A stretch of 64,000 nucleotides of DNA from an uncultured Clostridia bacterium (GTDB taxonomy: Bacteria > Bacillota > Clostridia > Christensenellales > Borkfalkiaceae): positions 1 through 64,000 of the forward strand of contig CANQOT010000003.1 in the NCBI GenBank assembly GCA_947625555.1, read 5' to 3'. Position numbers and translations under genes: made by a program. This document shows, one piece after another, positions 1 through 8,303 of this stretch. The first letter of the stretch is position 1; every line of letters begins with the position of its first letter. The notes beneath the pieces are model-generated. The model was not told the DNA's origin. It ran no database searches and was given only the letters and a program-made list of their open reading frames with translations.

Positions 1-3000
1 GGGAGCTGCCATGTGGCGTCTTTCACTGGTGCAACGGAAGTATAAGTCTTGCCCGCTTCGAGCTTGCCCATGCACTTATGTGCGGCGTCGTAGACCTGCG
101 CGGTGAGCGTGTACTTCGTATAATTGCAGGAATATTCCGTTGACACCCCGTCGAAGAGCGTATCATCGGAAAGTTTTACATTGTTGCCGACGATAATTTT
201 CGCCGTGCCCGTTGTATTCTTCGTCTGCACGGTGCCGAGGAAGGTCGCGCCGTCTTGAATGTTGAGCGTGCCGTTTACGATAAGGCTCGCGTAGGGGGTA
301 TACCCCGCGTTAATAAGTTCCTGCCCCGTGGGGTAGGTGCGCTTTGCGACAGCCGGAATAAAGAAGCTGTCGTAGACATGCAAGCCGTTGGGAAGTCCGT
401 TTGTAGGAGTACGTACGGTAAGCGTTGCGTTCTCCTCTACAGTGAAAGAAGAACCCGGCATCATCTTATAGGGGTGCAGAATGTCGAACGTGCCGCCGCT
501 CTTCAGCGTGATGTCAAAATTGTAGGGCACGGAGAAGTAGACCTGCGTCGTGTTGATGCCGAGCGGGAACTGCATGAAATCCGCATACGCGCCGCCCGTG
601 AGCGTAATCGTCGTCTTGCCGACGTCCTGCACGTTGTTCAGATCGTCCTCTTTTACGTTCTGCGTTGAGGGATTATCGGTAAATTGCACACGGCCGTGCG
701 CATCGTCATAGACGATGTGCGCCGAGGCTCCTTCCCGCAGCACGATGAGCGCGTCGTTTTGGAAGTAGTCTCTGTTCTCCCTCGTTTCCTTTACATAGGA
801 GATGAAGGGCGCGTCGATCGTTGTAATGCTCGACCAAAAGTACAGACTTGCGTGCCCGTAGAGCTCTGCGCCGTGATGAATGGTGAAGCCGCCCTTGTTC
901 TGCACGTTGACCATGGCGTACATCTTGAACGGGGTGACGCCTGCATTGAACGACGCTTCGGTGTTGGTACCGCCGTTATAGTCGGTAATCATGAAGGGTT
1001 GGGTGAGTTTTCCGCCCGATGTCACGTCGATGCTGCCCTCGCCTGTCACGCGGCCGTAGACGTCGAGATGTCCGCCGTTTCCTACGGTAAGCGTTGTCCC
1101 CTCATCCGAGAGAACGAGTTGCGAATAAGCCCCCGAGGTATGCCCCTGTGCGCTTTGATCGGGATAGTGAAGCACGCCGCCGACGGTGAGCGTGCCGTTA
1201 ATGATGTTCGCGCCCGAAAGCGTGAGCGTGTAGACGGGGTCTTTGTATTTGGCGTCCCCGCTCGCCCAGGAGACGCGCGTCTGCGCCGTTGCGGCGGTGC
1301 CCATGGCATAGAAGTCACCCGTCCTGTTGAAAGGAATAACGAGATTGACGCCCGCCGGAACGGTGATACCGCTAAGCGCAACATTATCCACGACGACAAC
1401 ATTTTTATCTTTTCCTGCCGCCACGTCGTTCAAAACTGTTTGAATTTCTTCGGAACTATAGAATTTACTCCCATTGCGTACGGCATAGGTCCCTTCCGTA
1501 TCAATTACAGCAACTATTTTTGTATATCCCGTACCAACAATATAGTTATATTTTTCATCATAGGAAACATAACGTGCATTTTCAGTATCCCATTGTATAT
1601 CTTTATCCGTGATTTCCGATTCCGGATCATTGGCTTTTTCCGCCGACTCTTCTGTTAATGCGCCTGAAACCGCCTTCCAACCGTAGAAAGTTCCGCTTTT
1701 AGGATTTGCCTCGAAAGTAAGCATTGAACCCGCGTCAATCTTGCCGCTTGTTGCATCCTTTTCGTTTTGTTTTACAGTAATATCAGTTGCATCCCCACTC
1801 TCATTGTTTGCATTTTGAACGCCCCAATCGATATAAGCCGTACCTGAGAAGAACGCTACATTACGCACAGACATACAAGCATAACTGCTATTGGATTTAT
1901 TTCCTATTGCGTGAGCAATGTAGATGCTTGTCTCTTCGTCATCTCCTTTACCCTTAATAGAAATTGTGACCTTATACCAAAAGTTTTTTGCATCTACTGT
2001 TGTAGCGTCAAAAATTCTGGGTGCCATAAGGCTCGTGGCAGACGTAGAAACACCCCAACCGAGATTTGTCGCTATTTCCGGCTTAAAACCTTTTACACCC
2101 CACGGGGCCTCGGTCCATGAGGGGTTAGTCGCAAGCCAACCGCTCTTATATGGCGTATCCGTGGGGATAGGAGAATCAATGCGGTATGCGGCATAACTGT
2201 ATTTTGCTTTTGTATCATCCGTATCCGCACCTTTCCCGCCGTATCCGTCAATGTGGAATTCAAATGTAAAAGAACCGTTGCCCTTAAACGTAAAACCTAA
2301 TTGTGAAAAAACAGGTGCGGGCAAAGTGCCATCCTTTTGGTAAGAAATGCCGGAAGAAAAGGCAAAGCTCCCCTCGCCGTTGCCCGCAGGGTCAAAATAC
2401 CAAGGGTATTGTTCATCATTCGTTATCGTAACTTCATGGGATATGGGGGAAAGGATTGAATCGAGTCCGTCATTGCCGCCATCCAATTTGATATATACAT
2501 TAAAAGTAAACGGCTCTTCGACATAATATTTTTCTCCGTAACTGTACGTGATAACCACTGCTTGATTTTCAGTAATATTTGTCAGAGAAAAGCCTGTCTT
2601 GCCCGTCAATGTTTCACAAGATACGGCATCACCATTCGATGTAATAGTAAAGGAACTTGTAACGGTCTTATAATGGTCAATCGTCACCAAAAGATCATTC
2701 TTTTTTCCATAGGGGAAATCGACACTACCTTCATGAGAAATTGTCTCTTCCTCTTGAGGCACACTATCTACCGATTTCGTGAACGAAACTTTGGGGAAAA
2801 TGGCGATTTCTTTAAGGTCGAAACTGATGCCTCCTTCGGAGTATACGTCTCCATCATACTTAGCAATTTTGCCATCCGTATTAAATTTGACCAACGCTAT
2901 ATCACCAGTATTGCCACCCGCACCATAATTAACACCCATCAAATGTACTCCCGTCATCTCTTCGGGATCAAGAGTGGATTTCACTTGCTCATACGGCTTT

Positions 3001-3959
3001 ACCGCAAAAGCGATAGGAACACCGACGGGAACGGTAGCATGCGCTTCGTCGCCCTCAATTTCCAATTTTGCACCGTTCCCGATAACGAAATCTGTATCTG
3101 TATCATAACTTGTGGAAAAAATACCGGGAAGATAATAAACCTCGCCAAGCCGCGCATCCCACTTTACTGGTGTTTGTGCATATCCATATTCGGATTCGTT
3201 TTTTAGCACTATTCCGCTGAGCGTAAATTCAAGTGCCGTCGGAATCATATCTTGAGGGGTCTGATATACAATTTCAACCCTGTGATATTTATTCTTATTT
3301 GCCTTAAAAACTAAATTCTTCTGAATTTCGCAATCCCACGATTCAAAATATTTATCTTTTAAATAATTTACCCCGTCTAAAGATACACTCAATTTGCCTT
3401 GATAAGATCCATTTGTCGTAAGGGAAAGTTTATAATCAAAGGTAAACCATTTTTCGCCTACAAACTCAAAATAAATGGGCATGTCTTGCGCGACTCCAAA
3501 ATTATCGGAATCACCCGTACTAATAAGTTTATAGGTGCCCGCACCACCATCAACTGTCCAACCCTCGGCCGTTACAGTTACTTTTCCGTCCTCATTCTCA
3601 AAGAATTTCGCGTGGACAGTCGTAGTCTCCGCGGGCATGGTATAGTCATAGCTCGCTTCATACGAAAGCGGCGTGTTTTCGACCGTGTACCAATATGCAA
3701 AGACATAGCCCTCGTCCGCCGACGCGGTCAAAGTGACTTGCTCGCCGCTATTCGCTGTAACGGCAATGCTGCTGCCCGCTTCCTTTTCGGAAGTCGATCC
3801 GCCATATGATACGGTTCCGTTGCCGTCAGTTTGAACGGTAACCGATACTGCCGCGGCGGAGGCGGGGAGGATCTGTGCAAGAGCAAAGCCGAAACAGCAT
3901 ACGAGCAATGCCGTCAGCAATGCAAGCAACCACCCCTTGATCTTCTTCGTCTTACTCAT
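1..3959 (-). CDS. Large secreted/surface protein, 3' end outside window; Sec-type signal peptide followed by an InlB/Listeria-Bacteroides-type repeat
   Basis: Not in ORF track because it has no stop in the window. Minus-strand frame from ATG at 3957-3959 reads MSKTKKIKGWLLALLTALLVCCFGFALAQILPASAAAVSVTVQTDGNGTVSYGGSTSEKEAGSSIAVTANSGEQVTLTASADEGYVFAYWYTVENTPLSY... and I found no stop down to position 3 (about 1319 codons). Plus-strand ORFs here are antisense. Confidence 0.85.
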   Translation of the reverse strand, partial: MSKTKKIKGWLLALLTALLVCCFGFALAQILPASAAAVSVTVQTDGNGTVSYGGSTSEKEAGSSIAVTANSGEQVTLTASADEGYVFAYWYTVENTPLSYEASYDYTMPAETTTVHAKFFENEDGKVTVTAEGWTVDGGAGTYKLISTGDSDNFGVAQDMPIYFEFVGEKWFTFDYKLSLTTNGSYQGKLSVSLDGVNYLKDKYFESWDCEIQKNLVFKANKNKYHRVEIVYQTPQDMIPTALEFTLSGIVLKNESEYGYAQTPVKWDARLGEVYYLPGIFSTSYDTDTDFVIGNGAKLEIEGDEAHATVPVGVPIAFAVKPYEQVKSTLDPEEMTGVHLMGVNYGAGGNTGDIALVKFNTDGKIAKYDGDVYSEGGISFDLKEIAIFPKVSFTKSVDSVPQEEETISHEGSVDFPYGKKNDLLVTIDHYKTVTSSFTITSNGDAVSCETLTGKTGFSLTNITENQAVVITYSYGEKYYVEEPFTFNVYIKLDGGNDGLDSILSPISHEVTITNDEQYPWYFDPAGNGEGSFAFSSGISYQKDGTLPAPVFSQLGFTFKGNGSFTFEFHIDGYGGKGADTDDTKAKYSYAAYRIDSPIPTDTPYKSGWLATNPSWTEAPWGVKGFKPEIATNLGWGVSTSATSLMAPRIFDATTVDAKNFWYKVTISIKGKGDDEETSIYIAHAIGNKSNSSYACMSVRNVAFFSGTAYIDWGVQNANNESGDATDITVKQNEKDATSGKIDAGSMLTFEANPKSGTFYGWKAVSGALTEESAEKANDPESEITDKDIQWDTENARYVSYDEKYNYIVGTGYTKIVAVIDTEGTYAVRNGSKFYSSEEIQTVLNDVAAGKDKNVVVVDNVALSGITVPAGVNLVIPFNRTGDFYAMGTAATAQTRVSWASGDAKYKDPVYTLTLSGANIINGTLTVGGVLHYPDQSAQGHTSGAYSQLVLSDEGTTLTVGNGGHLDVYGRVTGEGSIDVTSGGKLTQPFMITDYNGGTNTEASFNAGVTPFKMYAMVNVQNKGGFTIHHGAELYGHASLYFWSSITTIDAPFISYVKETRENRDYFQNDALIVLREGASAHIVYDDAHGRVQFTDNPSTQNVKEDDLNNVQDVGKTTITLTGGAYADFMQFPLGINTTQVYFSVPYNFDITLKSGGTFDILHPYKMMPGSSFTVEENATLTVRTPTNGLPNGLHVYDSFFIPAVAKRTYPTGQELINAGYTPYASLIVNGTLNIQDGATFLGTVQTKNTTGTAKIIVGNNVKLSDDTLFDGVSTEYSCNYTKYTLTAQVYDAAHKCMGKLEAGKTYTSVAPVKDATWQL

Positions 3960-4292
3960 CGTTTACTCCTTATTTTGACGAAATTTTTTTCGTTTTCTTT
4001 ACCCATGCCCCTATATTATGTTGTATTTATTACTTTATATACGCATGGGCGCGCGAACACGAAAGCGCACCGTCACTATACGATATTCGGCGGAAATTGT
4101 CAATAGATTTGCACGATGAAGTGAACTTTTTTCGTCTTTTCACAAAAAATTTTCCCTTTTTTTGTAAAAATATCAAATATTTTTAATGGTTTTTGCCCCA
4201 CACCCCTACCCCTCTCCCCGGGGAGAGGGTGTGATTGGGCGACGGACAAAAGGGCGATTTCAAATTTTTCCGAAAAATTTTCGGGAAACCCC

Positions 4293-4320
4293 TTGACAAG
4301 TTCTCTTTCTATGCTATAAT
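4293..4320 (+). promoter_or_regulatory. Sigma-A type promoter for the ncRNA candidate
   Basis: TTGACA (4293-4298), 16-nt spacer, extended -10 TGcTATAAT (4312-4320). Confidence 0.8.
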
Positions 4321-4326
4321 GTAGGT

Positions 4327-4690
4327 GAAAAGGAAAGAAACTCACAAAAAACGTTACTTTCCAACAAAGGTGGATACTCCCATGGGCATGTAACCTTTTC
4401 GGGCAACGGAAAATGGGCGGACAGGGGTCCGTACGAAATCTCATATCGGAGGTGCATCGATATGATACTTCAAGGCTTTATCAAAGCATGAAGGAGGGCT
4501 GACCAATGTACTACTATATGATAGGGGCGGAAAATTAGGCCGAATACCCGAAGAACGCGCGGTGGCGCAGCGCCCCGCGCAGGGCTTGAGCCCGATCAAA
4601 TGGAAGTTTTCGGCTTAAAGGACCGAGAGGTCCTCCCCGAGGACAACTGAATCATCAAAAATCCCCCGTGCGGTTGCGCGGGGGTTTTTT
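4327..4690 (+). ncRNA. Large structured non-coding RNA candidate (possible raiA-class or other Clostridia large ncRNA)
   Basis: Consensus promoter upstream, intrinsic terminator at the end, no long ORF, many local helices (e.g. TCATATCG/CGATATGA 4441-4448/4458-4465; GGACC-GAGA-GGTCC 4620-4633). Confidence 0.65.
4663..4690 (+). terminator. Intrinsic terminator of ncRNA candidate
   Basis: CCCCCGTGC-GGTT-GCGCGGGGG followed by TTTTTT. Confidence 0.85.
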
Positions 4691-4691
4691 G

Positions 4692-4727
4692 TTCACAAAT
4701 TTTGTTGCGAGCAACAAAATTTCGTGA
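4692..4727. repeat. B-type inverted-repeat hairpin, short-loop form
   Basis: TTCACAAATTTTGTTGC-ga-GCAACAAAATTTCGTGA; the same arms recur at 32750-32844, 33049-33154 and 59666-59701. Confidence 0.75.
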
Positions 4728-4895
4728 GGGGTTATATATCAATATCTCTAAACCCCTTCGCCCGCTGTACCTGCATGTTCTCAAAGACAGTAAGCGAAAG
4801 GGGTCGAGAGAAGCCCCTGAATGAAATACAGGCTTCGTACCTCCGCGTCATCCTGAGGAAGCGCAGCGACCGAAGGATCCCCTTGATGGAAACTC

Positions 4896-5090
4896 GGACT
4901 TCATACTTCGGGATTCTTCGACTTCGGCTTCGCCTCCGCTCAGAATGACGCAATTCCCGTAGGGCGGGCAGAATGACGCTCAACCGATCCGCGGTCGTCG
5001 GCATCATCTCCCGCCCCCTACGCCCTCATCCCGAACCGCCGTAGGCGGTGAGCGGATCTTTTCTTATGAATTCAAGGGGATACACTCACC
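4896..5090. repeat. ~195-bp direct repeat, copy 1
   Basis: Nearly identical by eye to 6227-6419 (GGACTTC.TACTTCGGGATTCTTCGACTTCGGCTTCGCCTCCGCTCAGAATGACGC...ATTCAAGGGGAT.CACT.ACC). Confidence 0.9.
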
Positions 5091-5230
5091 TGCTATCGCG
5101 TGGTTTTCTTCACCCCAAAAAGTCTGGCGAATTTAACGCCAGACGTCTAAACAATCTTTTTCGATCTTTATTTTGCACTATATAAAAAATCTGCTTTGGT
5201 TTTGTTACCCAAAACTCCGTGAAACTTCAA

Positions 5231-5695
5231 TCAATCACGATGATAAGTTTCTCCCCCGTCGCTTGATGACCAATAATCTCCATTTTCATCTTTGAATCTG
5301 CTACTTCCCGTATATGTTTGTGTGATGGTATGCTTATTCCCATTTTCATCTTTTGTTTCAATTTTTTTTATCGGATTTGGATCCGGCTCTTTCAACTCTA
5401 TAAAAAGCCTAACTAAAAACCCGCCAATACCATATTGAATAATCGTTAACAATGAGAGAATCGTCAAAACGACCCTCATTGCCTTTTTTTCGCTTTCCTT
5501 CTTCAAATATAAATGAAGATAATAGGCGAAGCATCCAATTATTGCAAAGGCAAGAAAAGCAATGAGCCAAATAAACAATCCCAAGAGCATGCGATCTGAA
5601 TTTACATACGGTATGCCTACGCAAATGAATACAGCGATCATGCTCAACGAAGCGGCCGTCAGAATAAGAAACAAAATGAATAAAAATACAAACAT
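5231..5695 (-). CDS. Small membrane protein, several predicted TM helices
   Basis: 154 aa ORF, hydrophobic N-terminal two thirds; divergent from XRE gene. Confidence 0.65.
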   Translation of the reverse strand: MFVFLFILFLILTAASLSMIAVFICVGIPYVNSDRMLLGLFIWLIAFLAFAIIGCFAYYLHLYLKKESEKKAMRVVLTILSLLTIIQYGIGGFLVRLFIELKEPDPNPIKKIETKDENGNKHTITQTYTGSSRFKDENGDYWSSSDGGETYHRD

Positions 5696-5741
5696 GTTCT
5701 TTCTCCTTTCTATTTTCTATTTGCTATTATGTTTTAATAAA

Positions 5742-5782
5742 ATTATATCAAGTCTTTTGACTTATGTCAAGTCTTTTGACTT
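5742..5782 (-). promoter_or_regulatory. Minus-strand promoter overlapped by two identical palindromic operator candidates
   Basis: Minus-strand TTGACA (5765-5770), 17 nt, TATAAT (5742-5747); AAGTCTTTTGACTT at 5750-5763 and again at 5769-5782. Confidence 0.7.
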
Positions 5783-5803
5783 GATTTCTTCCATAATATT
5801 TCT

Positions 5804-6004
5804 ATGCCGTATCAAGATGTCATCAAAGAGGTTATGATTCTTCATCATCTAAGTCAACAAAAACTTGCGGAAGCTCTCGGCGTTCATCAAACCACCGTGG
5901 GGCAGTGGCTTCACGGAAAAAAGAAGCCGGGATATGACAATATCCTCGCCCTATATGAAAAATTTGGCGTGGAACCAAATACGCTTTTCGGAATTGAATT
6001 ATGA
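5804..6004 (+). CDS. Small XRE-family HTH regulator
   Basis: 66 aa, MPYQDVIKEVMILHHLSQQKLAEALGVHQTTVGQWLHGKKKPGYDNILALYEKFGVEPNTLFGIEL, typical HTH_3. Confidence 0.85.
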   Translation: MPYQDVIKEVMILHHLSQQKLAEALGVHQTTVGQWLHGKKKPGYDNILALYEKFGVEPNTLFGIEL

Positions 6005-6226
6005 TAAAAATCATGCCCGAAGCAATTTGCTTCGGGCATGATTATATTTGAAGTGCATCGCGCTTTACCCTGTCTCGTGCATGTCCTCTCCGTTCGAAGG
6101 GGGGTGTGTACGCAATCTCTAAAAACGTCACCCGAAGTTTTATCGAAGGGTGACATTTTTTTGGGACTTTGTATTAGAGGATACACTCACCTGCTGCGCA
6201 GATTCGGGATGACAGTGCTTGCCCGT

Positions 6227-6419
6227 GGACTTCGTACTTCGGGATTCTTCGACTTCGGCTTCGCCTCCGCTCAGAATGACGCAATTCCCGTAGGGTGGGC
6301 AAAATGACGCTCAACCGATCCGCGGTCGTCGGCATCGTCTCCCCCCTACGTCCTCATCCCGAACCGCCGTAGGCGGTGAGCGGATCTTTTCTTATGAATT
6401 CAAGGGGATTCACTTACCC
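6227..6419. repeat. ~193-bp direct repeat, copy 2
   Basis: See copy 1 at 4896-5090. Confidence 0.9.
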
Positions 6420-6488
6420 GCTTCGCAGGTTCGGAATGACAACGCTTACCCGCGGACTTCGTACTTCGGGATTCTTCACTGCGTTCAA

Positions 6489-6550
6489 AATGACGCGGTT
6501 GAGTTTTCAGAATGACGCGGTTGAGTTTTCAGAATGGCACGTTTGAGTTT
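6489..6550. repeat. Short tandem repeat, 22-bp unit
   Basis: aatgacgcggttgagttttcag x2 plus a diverged partial third unit that runs into the 3' end of the ABC transporter gene. Confidence 0.8.
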
Positions 6551-8303
6551 ACGGGCGGGAGAATTGAGAACGGTAAAGCGTTTCGTAGAACCCGCCGCGG
6601 GATAAAAGCTCGCGGTGCGTGCCCCGCTCGATCACTTTGCCGTCCTTCATAACGAGAATGAGGTCGGCGTTTTGCACCGTCGAGAGCCTGTGCGCGACGA
6701 TGAACGACGTTCTCCCCTTCATGAGGGCGGCGAAGGCGTCCTGCACGAGCTTTTCCGTGCGGGTATCGATATTCGACGTTGCCTCGTCGAGGATGAGCAT
6801 GGGCGGGCGGCAGAGCATGACGCGCGCGATGCACAGGAGTTGCTTCTGCCCCTCGGAGAGGACCCCCTCTTGCCCGAGCACGGTATCGTAGCCGCGTTCG
6901 AGCCGCATGATGAAGGAATGGGCTTTGGCGGCCTTGGCGGCCTCGATCATCTCCTCCTCGGTGCAGTCGGGCCTTCCCATGGTGAGATTTTCGCGTACCG
7001 TCGCCTCTTTGAGCCACGTCTCTTGCAGCACCATGCCGATATTTTCGCGCAAGGAAGCGCGCGTCAGCTTGCGGATATCGTGCCCGTCCACATAGATCGC
7101 CCCCTCGTCCACGTCGTAAAAGCGCATCAGAAGGCCGATGAGCGTCGTCTTTCCGCACCCCGTGGGGCCGACGATGGCGACGCGCATGCCGGGCTCGACG
7201 TCGAGGTCGAAGTGCTTGATGAGCTCCTTTTCGGGAGTGTAGGAGAAGGCGACGTTATCCGCCTTCACTGCCCCCTGCGCCCTGCCGAGGGCCTCGTTGC
7301 CCTCATCCGACGGTTCCTCTTCCTCGGCGATGAGCGCGAGGATCCTCCCCGCGCAGGCGAGGGCGTTCTGGAACTCGGCGACGACCTCGGAGATCTCGTT
7401 GAAGGGCTTGGTGTATTGGTTGGCATATTGGAGGAAGGTCGTTAGCGACCCGACGGTAAACGGGGCACCCATGCCCGCGGTCGAGATCACCAAAAAGCCC
7501 CCCGCGAGCACGACGGCGGCATAGACGAGGGCGTTGATAAAGCGCGTCGAGGGGTTAGTCGTCGAGGAGAAGAATACGGCATGGAGCGAGGTCTTGCGGA
7601 GGACTTCGTTCTTTTCGTCGAAGATCTCGGCGTTCTTTTCCTCGCGGCAGAAAGCCTTGACGACCTTCAAATTTCCGATCATCTCGTCGGCAAACGCCGT
7701 CTCGTCGGCGCGGGCTTCAGCCTGCGCGCGGTAGGTCTTATACGTCCGCTTTGCGATAAAGCGGGCGACGAAGAAGGAGACGGGGGTGATGCAGAACACG
7801 ACGAGGGCGATCTCCCAGCGCACAGCGAGCATGACGCCGAGCACGCCCACGATCGTCAAAATCCCCGTGAAGAGCTGCGTAAAGCCCAACAGGAGCCCGT
7901 CGCAGACGGCCTCGGCGTCGGAGACGATGACGCTCGCTACGTCGCCGTAGGGGCGGTTATCGATGTATTTCAGGGGAAGTTTTTCCACCTTGCGGAAGGC
8001 GTCTTTGCGGAGTGCAGAGAGCACGCCGTAGGCGATACGGTTGCTCAAAAGGGCCAAAATCCATTGAAAGACCGTCGCGAGGAGGGCGCTCGTTCCGACG
8101 GCGATGAGGTGCAGTTTGAGCTCTTCCCATAAAATGCCCCCCTCCGCGGAGGATAGGATGCAGTCGATGGCCTTCCCCGCAAAAAACGGGGCGAGGAGCT
8201 GGCCCGCCACCACGACGAGGGCGCAGAGACAGGCGAGGATAAACAGGCAGAGGTGGGGTTTGAGATAGCGGACGAGGCCGCGCACGATCTCTTTGCGTTT
8301 CAT
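6549..8303 (-). CDS. ABC transporter, fused permease/ATPase (second half of heterodimeric pair)
   Basis: 584 aa; Walker A GPTGCGKTT, signature LSEGQKQLLCIAR, Walker B MLILDEATSNID. Confidence 0.93.
   Translation of the reverse strand: MKRKEIVRGLVRYLKPHLCLFILACLCALVVVAGQLLAPFFAGKAIDCILSSAEGGILWEELKLHLIAVGTSALLATVFQWILALLSNRIAYGVLSALRKDAFRKVEKLPLKYIDNRPYGDVASVIVSDAEAVCDGLLLGFTQLFTGILTIVGVLGVMLAVRWEIALVVFCITPVSFFVARFIAKRTYKTYRAQAEARADETAFADEMIGNLKVVKAFCREEKNAEIFDEKNEVLRKTSLHAVFFSSTTNPSTRFINALVYAAVVLAGGFLVISTAGMGAPFTVGSLTTFLQYANQYTKPFNEISEVVAEFQNALACAGRILALIAEEEEPSDEGNEALGRAQGAVKADNVAFSYTPEKELIKHFDLDVEPGMRVAIVGPTGCGKTTLIGLLMRFYDVDEGAIYVDGHDIRKLTRASLRENIGMVLQETWLKEATVRENLTMGRPDCTEEEMIEAAKAAKAHSFIMRLERGYDTVLGQEGVLSEGQKQLLCIARVMLCRPPMLILDEATSNIDTRTEKLVQDAFAALMKGRTSFIVAHRLSTVQNADLILVMKDGKVIERGTHRELLSRGGFYETLYRSQFSRP

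Noticed and set aside
4199-4240. CCCCTCTCCCCGGGGAGAGGG hairpin as a terminator for the surface protein or ncRNA
   Set aside because: No adjacent T run in a suitable orientation; similar CCCTCCCGGGGGAGGG hairpin at 60770, so probably another generic repeat.
4100-4444. 114-aa minus-strand ORF (MRFRTDPCPPIFRCPKRLHAHGS...)
   Set aside because: Runs antisense through the ncRNA promoter and 5' half, with no SD or recognisable domain.
6489-6550. Possible CRISPR-like short repeats
   Set aside because: Only ~2.5 tandem 22-bp units with no spacers and no cas genes nearby; simple tandem duplication.
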